64,000 bases of DNA from Gentiana macrophylla (GCA_026214975.1 CM047806.1:101448239-101512238), one strand, 5' to 3'. Counted from the stretch's first letter, positions 24,360 to 37,699 are shown. Translations and numbers: made by a program. Notes: a model not told the origin generated them from the sequence alone.

Positions 24360-24958
24360 GGGGCTTTTGACGAGGTCGAACTGAGCCTCGCCACGTGTCA
24401 TCTCTATATTGGCCAAGTATTAAATGTAGACAAAAAGATTATAAGGTTAAAGGCCAGGAGCCCCGCTTTGTGTCTAAGGGCAGATCCGAACCCCAGGTGG
24501 AGTTGGGTTAGTGCAGTTCTAGCCATAATGCCTTCGGGGCCTCGATGCAGGTCGGCTCGAGCTATCCCTGATATTTAGCCCATGTGTGTGACATAAAAGA
24601 TAATTAAGAGAAGATCCTTCCCTCATTAAGACTATGATCCTATTATTTAAAATACCATGATTATCTCCTAAAATCAAGGGGATTAACACATACAAATCCT
24701 TGAAGGATACGAAATAGAGTCCACCATGGACACGGCACAGGCATGCCTAGGGCAAAACGCCCTTTATATAAACGATCTCAAGAACTACAAAAAGACTTGA
24801 TTCCTGACTCATACACAGGATACGTAGGCTACTTGGGATTCCCTAATCTTAGGCTCAGTCTAAAAATACTCAAACATCACACCCACTTTTATCTTTTTCT
24901 AGAGGTTTTGATCTTGATAATTGTCATTAGGATTATTACGGCCCGAATTTGATTACAG
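24360..24958 (+). mobile_element. Candidate 3' LTR of the Tat-like element that carries the antisense gene
   Basis: A purine-rich CTCGGGGGCT at 24356-24365 precedes a roughly 600-base block with GC-rich left half, TATA box (TTTATATAAAC, 24763-24773) and a right edge near GATTACA at 24958. Size and TATA position resemble the gypsy LTR at 63302-63909. No second copy lies in the window, so the ends are guesses. Confidence 0.35.
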
Positions 24959-25520
24959 ACGAGATCCATCATCTTCAAACTTTATTTACGTAGATGTATC
25001 TGTTGGATAAATATATCGGTTAGTATGCTTTGGAACATTTTTACCAAAAAATTGAACACTTAAATTTAAAATCACATGAACAAGTATGAACATGCGAACA
25101 TATCTGAACAGAAAAATAACAAAACTAAAATAAGTAAATGCAAAAACTTATACATTGAGGCGAGTATAACACTATGTCCTTAAGATTGATTTGCGCCGAA
25201 TTCGTGCTCCCGGTCCCCGCAGTTGTCTCTTAAGATACGACAATCATTTCTGCCAGTCTAAAACGGTACTTCTATCGTATAGAAGTGGTGAACTCAAAAG
25301 TCTAGTTAGTAATCTCAACAGTGACTTTAATGAATGCAGAACTTGAAAATTGTGCATTAATTGTTTCAAAATTATCAACTCGCAGGTGCTTAATTAAAAG
25401 ATGACACTGCAAAGAGCTATATTTAAAGAATGCTTGTCATATAAGGTAGTATACTATTTATTTTTGCTGTGCTTGGGACGACCAAATGGATGACGTAGGT
25501 GTTTTCCCCGTTTTACAAGG
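24959..25520. other. No recognisable feature
   Basis: AT-rich sequence without an ORF above background. The left end of the Helitron should lie here or further right, but no TC terminus could be singled out. Confidence 0.5.
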
Positions 25521-25534
25521 AAACGACGTCGTTT
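25521..25534. promoter_or_regulatory. Perfect palindrome with GACGTC core
   Basis: AAACGACGTCGTTT is a perfect 14-base palindrome with an ACGT core of the kind bound by plant bZIP factors. It lies 2.7 kb upstream of the RepHel start, near a plausible promoter for the Helitron transcript. Binding is inference. Confidence 0.35.
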
Positions 25535-26262
25535 AGGTTATAGTATCCACTTGATTTTGATACAGTCAGTGCGCTTATGTCATTGTTGCACTACCGCTCT
25601 CATTTCTTGGCTGCTCCACCACCGCCTGGAGTTCCTGTGTTATGAATATGTTTCAGCACAAATCAAGAACCTTTTGTTCCATTACCTATTTTCTTCTGGG
25701 TGAGTTGTTCATATGCTTCTTGGTGATTTCTCCTTTTTCCATTGTGTTCTTGTAATCTAAGGTGTTTGGTGTTGTTTTTGCAGCTTTCTGGGTTTGTATT
25801 AGCTGTGTTGTTGCATTCGACGTCTGTTTTTTCCAGGTAATTTTTGTTCTTTTTTACGGTTTCTTTTTATCTTCTTTTCAATTTACCGTATATATCTTTG
25901 CATTTATTTGCAAATTCAGTCAGTGTGCTTTCATCTGGTTTTTTACTCCTTCAATCGTTTTTGGATTGAATTCTTGCTCTTTATTCTGTTTTTCTTCTTG
26001 CTTATTTTGCATGCATGCTTGGTTTTACTGTGTTCTTGGGTTGTTGATGATGGTGCATGCTTGTTTAATGCTTGCTTCCTTTGTCGATCTTTTTTTTTTT
26101 TGTTTTTGGTGTATTGGTTGTTAATACATGGTGCTCCGGTGGCATCATTTTCCTGGTAGATGCATTATCTTTTTGTTATTTCTTAGTCACACATTTGGTG
26201 TTTTTGTTGTGTGAGTTGTTTGGGTAGGGTGTATACTGTGTTTTAAAGGGATTTAGCCCTTT

Positions 26263-26421
26263 GGTTGTTTTGTTTGGTTGTTAATCACAATGAATGCCTG
26301 TTTAATGCTTAGTTGGCTGTTTATTCGGTTCCTTTATTTTTGTTTGTTTTGTTTGCTTGTTAATCACAATGTATGCCTATTTAATCCTTAGTTGGATGTT
26401 TATTCGGTTCCTTTCTTTTTG
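26263..26421 (+). repeat. Two tandem units of about 79 bp
   Basis: The block containing TTAATCACAATG(A/T)ATGCCT and GTTTATTCGGTTCCTTT occurs at 26263-26342 and again at 26343-26421, with only a few substitutions. Confidence 0.85.
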
Positions 26422-26445
26422 TTTTTTTGCTTTGTTAGGATTGTG

Positions 26446-26910
26446 TTTCAAGTGAATATATGCCTTGTCTCTGTTTGTTAGATACAGAGTTCATGTTATT
26501 GTTGTTTTCGTGTTTCTCTATGTTGTATTGTTTCGGTCACCATACCAGTTGTCTTACACGAATTTCATAACGACATTTATCGTTACATTGTTGCCATGAC
26601 ATAACATGTTTACTACGTGATGACTGGTACATTGTTGCAACAGAACAATAATGATGTTTATCGTTAGATTGTTGCCATGACGATCGATGCTTATCCAATG
26701 TTTCATTGCTGAGTCATTATTTTTTTTGAATTTCAGTGTAGTGAATATATATCTTCTCTTTGATTCTTAGATACAAAGTTAGTTTTCGTGTTGTTTTTGC
26801 GTTTTTCTATGCTGTATTATTTTCGTGTGTGTAACAATTTCTTTACTCGTTCTTCATAATGATGCTCATTGTGTCATTGTTAGCATGATATACCATGTTT
26901 TGTATGTTCT
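26446..26910 (+). repeat. Diverged duplication, period about 289 bp, plus a nested 80-bp repeat
   Basis: GTGAATATATGCC...CTATGTTGTATT at 26454 onward is echoed by GTGAATATATATC...CTATGCTGTATT from 26742, with matching TTCATAA(C/T)GA(C/T) and CCATGTTT landmarks. Inside the first copy TTTATCGTTACATTGTTGCC (26576) recurs as TTTATCGTTAGATTGTTGCC (26656). Confidence 0.7.
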
Positions 26911-28223
26911 GCACATGTTTGTTATGTGTGGAGTTTGATGTGAGCAGTTTTGTCTGTTTTCTTGTTAGTGGTGATGTATGTTTTAAGCTGTCCTGATGTT
27001 TTTGGTTCCTGTAGTTGCTCGTTAGTTCATATCTGGGGTTTCTGTGGCTATCTGTTACGCCTATTGCTTCTACAGGTGCATTCTTTTTTACTACTGCTTT
27101 GATTTTTTGTATGTGCCGTTCGTGGTAGCTTTGTACGTATATCTTGTGTGTTAGATTTACCCTTTTTTTTGCCTTGTTCCTGTTTTCTTGTGTGGTTTTT
27201 GATTGTTTTATGATTTTTCCTGTTATATTTTTGGGTGCTTTACATTAGTTATGTTATGTTGTCTTGGAGATGTGAAGTAAATTTGAATAAAATGTCTTAC
27301 TACAAACTAATTTCTTCTATTGTTCTTCATTTTCTAATGGGAGGCACTTTTAGAATGAATCTTTCCAGGCACTTCATGTCCTGCAATTAAGGTGATTTGG
27401 CCTCATTCTTGTTAAATAAGTGGTTTTGAGATTACATATTGTGCTGGATCACTTTCATTTTATGGATATGTTTGTTATGCACATGAAAATGTTTGATTAA
27501 TGGTGTTAAACTGAACTCAGAATAATTATATGCCCCCTAGACTGTGCTATTTGGGGTGGTATGAGATCATTACAAATATTGCCAGTGCTTTGGATGTTAA
27601 TAGGTGACTACTACATGGTAGGGATGTGCTTAAGAGTTTTTGGTTTTCTCAAATAAACTATTAGAATTGAACAATTACTTTCTTTTTAATTTGTGCTGCT
27701 TTTTCAGTGATTTAGTACACATGTATCTGCCTGTTGCATGACAAATAAATCAGATTGAGAACCCCACTTACCTGGCTGAATTTGTTTTGCTGTTTGGGAA
27801 GAAGGTGTTGTGTTACTCCGCTTTGCAAACAAGAAACTTGCTTCAGTTCAGTGTAGTTAGAGGTGCTACTGCAAACCTCAATAGTTAGGGGATCTATTGC
27901 AAACCCCGTAGTTACGGGATCTACAGAAAATCCCAGTTTCTTTGCACACGTTAGCATTAGAGTTTTCTTTGTACTTACAATATATAAAATAGTTCAACCT
28001 ATAGTGGATAGGTTGAAAATGGTTATGTTACTTTTTAGATGCCAATACTGGTTTTGTCCTCCTGTTTATCATCTTAGAAAGTTGAGTAAATGCGTACACA
28101 GTGTTACATTCATGTTGTCGTATATGTGTAGTGTATGTGTTAGGATGCTTATATTACCTGCGATGCTGTGATATATGTGTTACGTTAGACTTAGCAGTTG
28201 TGGTAACGTTACATAGTAGGTTC

Positions 28224-31200
28224 ATGGATGACGTAAGTCGAACGGAGAGAAATGAGAAAAGGAGAAAAGCGTACGCAGCTATGGATGCTGATAAGAAAAC
28301 CGAATTTCTGAAGCGACGGTGTATGCATTATGCGTCGAAAGATAGAGTTCTCTGAGCCTCTGAAGTGGAGGGTGAAATTGGCTCAACTTTTGTTTGTGAC
28401 CAAGGACTCTCCTTGGTCACTCATAGTGGAACTCAGTCTTCAACTGCAAATGTAGGGTTGCACAATGCACTTCCTCATAACCCAAGTATTGCGATTGAAA
28501 CAGATTATGCCCAGTCCACCCTTACTCGTCGTGGTAATGCATTATGTCGAGTGGCTCATATACGACATGAGTTCTACCCTACTACCAGAGTTAGGGTAGG
28601 TTTTCTTTCTACTGAATTACCTCATTTATTGCCTGTACCACATACTGAATTGTATTCCACTCTCTTACCGACTGCCCCAAATTGCACCTATTGTGATGCA
28701 AAGCGTTTCTACCATGAGTCCATAGGCTTTTGTTGCTCTGAAGGAGAGATAAGTATTGCATCCCCACCAATGCCACCTGTCCTTGCTCGATTCTTTACAG
28801 ACTCAGACATACAATCCTCAAGTTTTAGGAAATATGTAAGGAGCTATAATAATAACTTAGCTTTCACCACATTCGCAGCCAAAAAAGATAACGAGCTTAT
28901 GAAAAATAAGCAAGGTATATACACATTCAAGGTCCAAGGTAAAATACAACACTACCTTGCTTGCTTCAATGGAAACAACGATACCCCTATCGGTGTGCAG
29001 TTTATTTCTACGCCCCGCAATCTGAACTCGAGGAGCGCCTAGCTACTTCTTCACGATTTTCTAGAGACGTCATGACCAGATTGATGCATGTGTTTGCTGA
29101 AAATCCATACGTATGTTTCATGCGCCAAGTCAGAGATTTAGGATGTGTGCATGACTACAAGTTGTGCCTCGTTAATAACCCTAAACTCGATCAGCGTATT
29201 TATAATGAGCCTACCTGTGACGATGTGTCTGCAATTCTTTCTATGGATGAGGAAGACGGCTCCAATCCCGGATGCCATATCCAAATATATTCAAAAGATG
29301 CAATCCCTTACAGAATATGCCACAACTATGGATGCTATGATCCATTGCAATACCCTTTGATTTTTCCACGGGATCAGGTTGGATGGCATTGTAATATAGA
29401 AAAACTTGCACCGAATAGCCGTAAAAGAGGTTATAGATGCCATGATTCTTTGGATAGCAGGAGCGTCTTTCCATGCGAGGCTGATCAACTCCTGTGCCAA
29501 GAGAAACTAGGTACCATTTGGTTCTCTACAGTTTTCTAAATCTTTACGGTAAATAAGCTCTGATTCATCTCCTTTTCGTGAACGTAACACTGTTTCGTGC
29601 CGCCAATATTAATGCTACAAGTTGCAAATACGAGACAACGATACCTCTATGCTTTTGCACACATGCAGGTTACTGCAACAATTCATAGTGGACATGTTTG
29701 TCAAGGTTGAGACTTTGAGGCTAGAATATATCTACAAGCAGCAAAAGGAGATTCGCACTGAGTGTTTGCAGGGGATACTTGATGTATCCCAAAGTAAAAC
29801 AACTCAGGATTCAAGGGTTGGTCGAAAAGTAGTTCTCCCTCCTTTGTTCGTGGGTGGTCCACGCGACATGAAAAAACGATACATGGATGCAATGTGTTTA
29901 GTGTAGAATTTCGGGAAACCAGATTTCTTTCTAACAATGACTTGAAATTCATCTTGGCCTGAGATTAGTAACCATTTTCTTCCACATGAACTGCCTCAAA
30001 ATCGGCCAGATTTGGTTGCACGGGTTTTCAAAGCGAAGCTCGAAATGCTAAAAAAGGAACTCCTTAAAAATCATGTGTTCGGTGTGCCCGTAGCGTGTGT
30101 TTACTCAATAGAATTCCAGAAACGAGGCTTGCCTCACGCACATTTGCTTTTGATTATGGACAAGGATTCAAAACCCTTAAATCCAGAGGCGTATGACCGG
30201 TTTATCAGTGCCGAGTTACCTGACCCTTCACTTAACCCGCGTCTGCATGACCTCGTTCTTAAGCACATGGTTCATGGGCCATGCGGCTTACTTAATCATA
30301 GCTGCCCTTGTATGCATGAAAAAAAATGCAAAAACAAATATCCAAAGGATTTTCTTCAATACACTACACACGGATGCAACAGCTACCCCCATTATAGGCG
30401 GCGCGACACCGGCATATCTAGCAGAGTCAGAGTCCATGTGATTGACAATCGTTGGATCGTACATTACAATCCGTATTTGCTACAGAAATACGACTGCCAT
30501 ATTAACGTGAAGATCTGCTCAACTATTAAACTCGTGAAGTATATTTACAAGTACATCTATAAAGGGCCCGACAAAATCTCTTTCCAAATGGGGACCACCA
30601 ACGTTGAAGATGAGGTAAAAGATTACCAAGAAGGGAGGTGGGTTGGTCCACCTGAGGCTGCTTGGCGTTTATACGCATTTGACTTATTTGAAATGCAACC
30701 TGTAGTGGTCGTCTTACAGTTGCATTTGCCCGATAATTACCTTGTCTCCTTTGGAACTGACCAAGACTTGAACAACATTGCTAGCAACGATTTCCTAGGT
30801 AAGACAATGTTAATGCAATTCTTTGATATGAACCGAAGCAATGACCGGGCTGCACACTTGCGGACTCTCTACAAGCACTTTCCTAAATATTTCGTATGGA
30901 ATTCTAGCAAACGAATCTGGTCTGACCGAAAAAGAGGTAAAGTAGTGGGACGCATCTTGTCGGCTAATCCGAGAGAAGGAGAAAGATATTACCTACGTTT
31001 GCTTCTAAACCACGTACCGAGTCCTAATTCGTACGATGACCTTCTTACAGTAGATGGTTATTTACATTGCACATTTAGAGCAACTGCTTTGGCAAGAAAC
31101 TTGCTAGCCACAGACGCTGACTTAGACATGTGCTTAGATGAGGCAATACTCTGCCAAATGCCTAGCCAACTCCGACAACTCTTTGCTTCTATCCTCGTAC

Positions 31201-32895
31201 ACTGCGTACCTTCTGATCCGATTACACTGTGGTAGAAATAAGCTGATTCTCTTTCCGAAGATTACGCAAGAACACACTCATCACTGTCGCTACATGCTTC
31301 TGAAATTCACGCGAAAACTCTTCATGACTTATCTGTTCTATTAAATGAGATGGGAAAGCAGCTATCCGATTACAGCCTAGGTCCAGAACCAAACGCAATA
31401 TCATGCACAAGTAATGTATCAAAGGAAATGGATTACGAAATGAGTATTGGAGTAGATGACAATGATCTCCTAAATGTGCACAAGCGGAACGAGGAACAAC
31501 GTCGTGCCTACGACAGTATCATGGGAAAAATTCTGTAGAATGAACCTTGTGCTTTTTTCATTGATGGTCCGGGTGGCACAGGCAAGACTTACTTGTACAG
31601 AGCAATTTTAGCTACTCTAAGGTCGCAACGATACATTGCATTGGCTACAGCTACTTCTGGGGTAGCAGCATGTGCGTTGCCAGGAGGTAGGACAACGCAT
31701 TCACGATTCAAACTCCCGTTCCACGATGAAAGCAACCACATAGCCAGTGTCAGTAAACAATCCACCACAGCTAGGTTACTGAGAGAAAGCAAGGTCATAA
31801 TTTGGGATGAGGCTCCAATGGCACATAGACAATCTGTTGAGGCATTCTCAGAAATGCTTAAAGACATCACCAAAATTAACCAACCATTTGGTAACAAGGT
31901 TGTCGTGTTCGGAGGCAATTTCAGGCAAGTGTTACCAGTTGTAACGAATGCCACAAAACAGCAACAACTCGATGCAAGCTTGTTCAGTTCACCTTTGTGG
32001 TCCTCGTTTACTAAACTAAGTTTGACGGAAAACATAAGAGCTAGAGCCGATCCTTATTTCACAGAATTTCTGCTTCGTATTGGTGATGGTACAGAGCCTG
32101 AAGATGAGAATGGAAACATTAGCCTGCCTGTAAATATGGTTATCCCATTCAGCAACAAAGACGTGTCGTTGCAGCAATTAATAAGCTTTGTGTACCTAGA
32201 CATAAATGTTTTCGCTAACCATAACAGCCTAGCTATGTCCCGAGCTTTGCTTGATTGTGTGGACGACATAAATGAAACTATGTTGGATAATATGCCTGGC
32301 CTCCCTACAAAGTACATAAGCAATGACATGGCAATTCATCCCCAACACCGAGGAGACTACGACGATTTCTTAAATTCGTTACATCCGAGTAGCCTCCCTC
32401 CACACGAGCTCATGCATAAACCAAATTCGCATGTCATGCTACTCAGAAACTTAAATCCTGTTGAGGACTTTGTAACGGAACTAGATTGATCTGTAAACAA
32501 CTTCAAGCACACACCATCGTTGCTGAAATCGCAACTGGTCCACACACAGGCAATATTACTATTTTGCACAAAATTCCTCTTCAATCATCGAATGAAGACA
32601 AATGTGCAATACCGTTTAAGTGTTACCAATTCTCCATTCGCTTGTGTTTTGCAATGACGATAAACAAAGCTCAGGGGCAAACGCTGGACCGTGTTGGTGT
32701 GTATCTACGTGAACCAGTTTTTTCACATGGACAACTTTATGTCGCACTATCAAGAGCCAAAAATCCAGCTCAGTCAAAGTACTTATTGCGCCTCCCACTT
32801 TCACAGACAACACAAACAGTACCTTAACTAGAAATGTTGTCTTCCGTGAGATACACAATAGGGTACAAAACAACCAAGAACTTCACGCACAGTAA
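28224..32895 (+). pseudogene. Helitron Rep-helicase (RepHel), frameshifted
   Basis: The start is ATG 28224 (MDDVSRTERNEKRRKAY, typical N-terminus). The Helitron-like N-terminal domain spans about 28365-29500 (PTAPNCTYCDAKRFYHE; YDPLQYPLIFP). The HUH nuclease motif RGLPHAHLLL is at about 30123-30152. The tyrosine motif KYIYKYIYKG is near 30538. The helicase follows: Walker A GPGGTGKT near 31566, Walker B IIWDEAP near 31798, motif V INKAQGQT near 32660 and motif VI VALSRA near 32740. It ends at TAA 32893-32895. Frameshifts or stops occur near 28353, 29040, 29500-30010, 31233, 31536 (TAG in frame just before Walker A) and 32487, so it is not translatable as written. Key catalytic residues remain. 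Confidence 0.92.
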
Positions 32896-34086
32896 CCCGA
32901 AAAGTTCTCCACTACAATGAAGCTGCACATAGCTATTGACACGACCTTTCCTAAGTCCCTAAAGGTTTACTTAATCAAATTCCATTTTTTCCGCCATTTA
33001 TTGTTGATTATTTAAACTTTTACCTGCATTATGTATATTCTTTGTTTTTTCCCTTTGTTGTATATATAGTTTATTAACTTTATAAACAAATATGGTTCAC
33101 AGATATCAATATCATGGCAAAGCAAATATGCATAAATGATGTTACAGGCAAATCCAATGACTGGAGAGTAAAAGTGCTCGTTGCTGAGAAGAGCAACGTC
33201 TACACTAATGAAAGTAAAAAAAAAATCCATAAATTACTGCTTTTGGATTCCGAGGTACATAAGAAGAAGATTTATACATCCATCATTTCCCTTATATACT
33301 GTTATACACTTCCACTTTGGCCATCTTTTATACCCAAATAACCGAAACAGGGTAAGAAAGTAGAGGGTGTAATCTGGAATAATGCATCAGCATCTTAGAA
33401 GGCAACTTACTCCCATACTCAACCTACATTATTGGTGGAGCAAGCATTCAAGCCATCAAGCCTGTTTTTCAATATGCTACAACAGGAATAACAACGCAAT
33501 GGGTTTTGTCCAGATCAACCTTTGTCCGTCACATTTCCGAGGAAACTGAGAAGATCCCTTATCCACCAATTGAAGCAACTCCATTCAACGATATCCACTC
33601 ACTTGCAAACACGGAAGCTTTGATAGGTAACTTAATTTCTATATCTAGCTATTAAAATTCTAATAACTTCTTCTCCAAAATCAGTTCTTTATTTCGTTTC
33701 TGTCATTTATTTTCTGCAACTTAATGCTAATGTTATTCAGTTCTTACTAACAATGCATGCATGTATCCTTTCCTTCAAACTTGTTTTTAATTCTGCCTGT
33801 GATTAACAGTAATTATGTCTACCACAATATTCACGTGTTTTATGAGAAAAAGTGTGCTAAGTTAAAACTTTATTTAGATTGACAAAGCTTGTATTAAACG
33901 CTAAATTTTGTCTTGCCGTCGTACTCATCTAAAGTAGCTCATCATTAGATTACATACTCGATACAAGTCAACTAAAAAGTTCTCCTTTACCATTCACTCT
34001 GCATTTTCATAATAGAACTTCTCCTTACTTATATATTTAGTCCATTGCCCCATTCCTGAGATTGTCCCTTAAATCATGCTCTCGGA

Positions 34087-34427
34087 TTATGTATTTCCTT
34101 CACTTGCTACGCTTGCCTCTGCTTTCGCTCGAGCCGCATCCGCTAGCACATACTTTTTTTCCACATCTCTGCAAGCCTTTCTTGCTCCTTGCCATATATT
34201 TTTTGATGTTTAACCTCTTCCCTTGATCTGTGCAAGCTTTTCTCAACTCTGTCCATTTCCTTGGCAATATTTTTCACTACATGGTCTGGATATGAACCAA
34301 CCTTTGGAATTTCTTCTTTCCGTATTGAAGAATCATCATCCTTGACCGGTATCGGGGGCGCGTATGCTTCATATTGGTCCTCCACAACCTCGTAAAGCAA
34401 TGTCAGAAACACATTCTGGAATTCCAT
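34087..34427 (-). CDS. Hypothetical protein of about 110 aa inside the RPA intron
   Basis: ATG at 34425-34427 opens MEFQNVFLTLLYEVVEDQYEAY, then a charged segment (VKNIAKEMDRVEKSLHRSREEV, KEQERLAEMWKK) predicted by eye to be coiled coil. As written the frame stops at 34143. Just before, a run of seven A puts the sequence out of step with a very protein-like alanine/lysine tail (KYVLADAARAKAEASVASEG) that would end at 34087. A TATA box lies about 95 bases upstream. I do not recognise the family. It may be a gene fragment captured by the Helitron. No signal peptide or membrane segment is visible. Confidence 0.45.
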
Positions 34428-34518
34428 CTTTGGCTTCCAAAAATGTTGCTCGTATACTATGGAACTAGCTACGTAGTATTTTCAATTCAGTGTAAAAATT
34501 AATGTTCAATGTTGTGTC

Positions 34519-34529
34519 TTTTTATAGCC
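34519..34529 (-). promoter_or_regulatory. TATA box for the minus-strand hypothetical gene
   Basis: On the minus strand GGCTATAAAAAGA lies about 95 bases upstream of the ATG at 34427, placing a transcription start near 34490 and a leader of about 60 bases. Confidence 0.4.
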
Positions 34530-35278
34530 TTTTTTTGACTTACACATAAGCTGGAACAATATTTTATCTACTCTTACTCCCATCACTTCTACGATTAATG
34601 GTTTTGCCATAAAATTTCCTCACCCCAAGGATAAGTTAAGCCTATGCATTTAATTTCACCTAACGCAATTGGATAGTGTGCTTTTGACTATGGTAATTCC
34701 AAGGTGAACCAACTTGCCCTTCCTCATTAAAACCACATAAAAAAATTTCAGAAAAAATAAGATTATCTGCACTTTCTTCTGCCTATCTGTACAATTTTCA
34801 CTTCGTTCTGATAGGTATAAACAAAGTTTCATCTACTCATTTTGTCTTGGCTTGAACAATTAATGGTTTTCCCAGAAATTTACACAACTCCCGATATTAG
34901 TTAAAGCTGCGCATTTTTTTTTTAACCCCACTTAGTAATGTAGCTTTGACCTTGATAATTCCAAACTGAATTATATTGTGTATCCTTATTAAAATTGTAT
35001 TAAAACAATAGAAAATGAGTGAAGTTATTTGCCTTATTACCATACTGCGTCTGTTAACTTGCCTTTTCTGTCAACCTACTCAATTTCTCTCTTACTTATG
35101 TACTAACTTTGGTTTCCTGTTACTTACACACTGTGCTGGCCACTATTTTCACAATTCACATATGCCATGAAACATTATTTTAAACAATACAATCCACATA
35201 TAATAACTCTGCATGTGACGTTCCCATGTAATAGATATTGTAGCTACAGCCACAAATGTCAAAGAACTGAGGCTCATC

Positions 35279-37699
35279 TGTAACGCCCCGCTCCCGGATA
35301 CCGAGCCCTTATCCGGAAGAGAAACGTTCGGCACGTATAGCATTAAATAAATCTAATATTATACGCAAGCCTCTACGTCGTCGTATCAAAATAAAGCAAA
35401 CGGAAGCTAAAAAGACTCGGATAAAAACAAAATGCTACTATGAATAGAAAGTAAGCATACTAAAGATGGATAGTTAAATTACAACGACGAAAAACCCAAA
35501 GACTTATACATTACGAGTTCTTCAAAGTATAATACAACAAATCTAAGGAAAGAAATATAACTAGTCTAGTACAACCTTTACAAAGAAATAAACTAAAAGC
35601 TTCGCCAAGACTTCAATGTCTTCAAAAGTCGTCATCTACACTTGGGCAACTATTCGTCTTCTCACCCCACAATGCATACAAAAGAAAATGCAAAGGAGGT
35701 AAGTACAAAGTACTTGGTAAAAGTGAGAAGCTAATGAATAACTAAGTTATACAACGAAAGGTTATTATTATGATTATTAAATTACCATTATGAGACCGAC
35801 TCAATCTAGGGTTCACTTCATGTCCATCAACATGTCATGACTAAACGTTTCTAACTTAACTTATCTTTGTTACAGCATGTTGGCGAGGGCACTACACTTA
35901 GTGAGATATGCACTAAGACAAAAGACGCAACCCTATAGAGATAAATCTCTAGCGGTCCCGAGACAGTCATTCCACTTTGTCTGGCCAACCTTAGAGAGCT
36001 GACCGGTGAATGTCTATCTCGTTCGTGAGTTTGTCCGGCGGAATGATCACTACTTTATCTGGCGGGTCTAGAATCCGGCAGTGATCATCACCACTTTATC
36101 TGGCCAAACCTCACATTGCCGATATTGTACTGTGTCTATCCAAGCTCTCATGATGTTTAACCTTTTACTAAGCAAGTACGTATTTATTAAATAGTTAACT
36201 AGCCGTCTAAGTGTTTTCAAATAATCTCCCTCACACGTACTACTCTCTTCCTAGACCACTAGACATAAACGAGGCCTAGCAATTACACAGACATTGATGA
36301 ATACTAATTCATCAACGCACAAGCCCTTTCATGCCTTTCCGACGGTCCCGGACTTCAACTCCCTTTAACAGTACGTCCGGTGACGGAACCAAACGCATCA
36401 AAAACTCAATCGAGGCTTGTTCATTTTCATTTAGTATTATTAGATCAAGAAATAACATTTAAACTGGACTCGTAGCTTAAAACAACATTTACCCAAAACT
36501 GGGCTGAATGCGTGCGCGTTGCACCTGAAAAGCCCTAAACATGATTTTCTGCAACTTAACGATTTCTAACCCAAATCAAACATGTTTAACATCAGCTATC
36601 ACGTAGTAAATACTTGATTTAAACATAACTAACCATCACGTAGCATCCAAGATTTTAACTACAACATAAAACATGATTCCTTGCTACAACTAACACTCAA
36701 CCTAAACATTGTAAAACCATAATTATTCGTTAGGAAGAGCCTCTTACCTTAATTTCCAGCAAAACGCTAAGCAACTGCAACAACTGTTGATCCTCAACCC
36801 CAAAACCTATTTGATCAACAAGAAACCCTAAAATCCTATTTCTTTGCAGAAAACCGAAACTGAAAAAGTGCAATAAACCGCAGATTACCTTTGGATTAAC
36901 TGCTGCGAAACTATTTTTAGAATAATCTACGGTCCAATACGATCGTTTCGACTACTCATGGCTGCGAAACAGAGCTACGGATTAAAAGATACGAATTTTT
37001 CAAGAATCGAACTCTACGAATACAAAAAACTAAGGCTAAACTGAAAACTTATGGAATAAGGATATTTTATTTTCCAAAGTTGAGTCTCGTCTCGGTGATC
37101 ACTTTTCTCTCATGGCATCTTGAAACGATTATCGGATGACCTTGCGATTGAAAATTCTGCTTAAACTTTTCTTCCAAACTTTATGTATTCTCTCTTTTTT
37201 TGTCTCCGTGGTTCGGTCCTACCCTTTTTATTTCATCCGCCTCTCTCGCTTCCATGTCCTCCTCGTGATGTAGGAAAATCAAACAAGGAAGTTTAACATC
37301 ATAAATAAAACCTAAGAACCTTGAATATAAACCAAACAAAATAATTACCTTCCATGCTTCTCATTTGAACACGCCGCACTCCACAAACTTATTTCCCTAT
37401 ATTTGATAACTTGATATGATAGCAATTACCCCATACATGCATCCATATTTCCCTTTCTAAACCATTGCCATGCTTTTCATTCTATGGGTGAAGACCATCC
37501 TCGTTGCCGCCGTCCGCCGTTTCCCCTATTTGTTTTTGACACACGATGCACCCACACACATTGTATATTTATAATAGATATTATCCTTTTAATTAATTAG
37601 TCCTTTTAATTAATTATTAGGTTAAAACATAGAATAGGAAATAAATTAATTAATTTCCTATTTACGCTTTTACCCTTCTTAAAAAATCGGGGTTTTACA
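35279..37699 (-). mobile_element. Left (element 3') LTR
   Basis: TGTAACGCCCCG at the left edge and CGGGGTTTTACA at the right edge are near-complementary, as in many plant LTRs. The sequence repeats at 41493-43917. Confidence 0.92.

Larger units (their letters stand above)
25540..28223 (+). other. Helitron leader: T/G-rich, probably intronic, with repeats
   Basis: This long stretch before RepHel is strongly T-rich on the + strand, with many GT and TTTTGCAG-like motifs, consistent with 5' UTR introns. The small hydrophobic ORFs in it (for example 25762-26124) follow from the T-richness and are not supported as genes. Tandem and diverged duplications are listed separately. Confidence 0.45.

Noticed and set aside
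25762..26159. Phe/Cys-rich hydrophobic ORFs that look like membrane proteins
   Set aside because: T-rich leader of the Helitron gives such peptides by composition alone; no conserved motif and overlapping alternatives in two frames.
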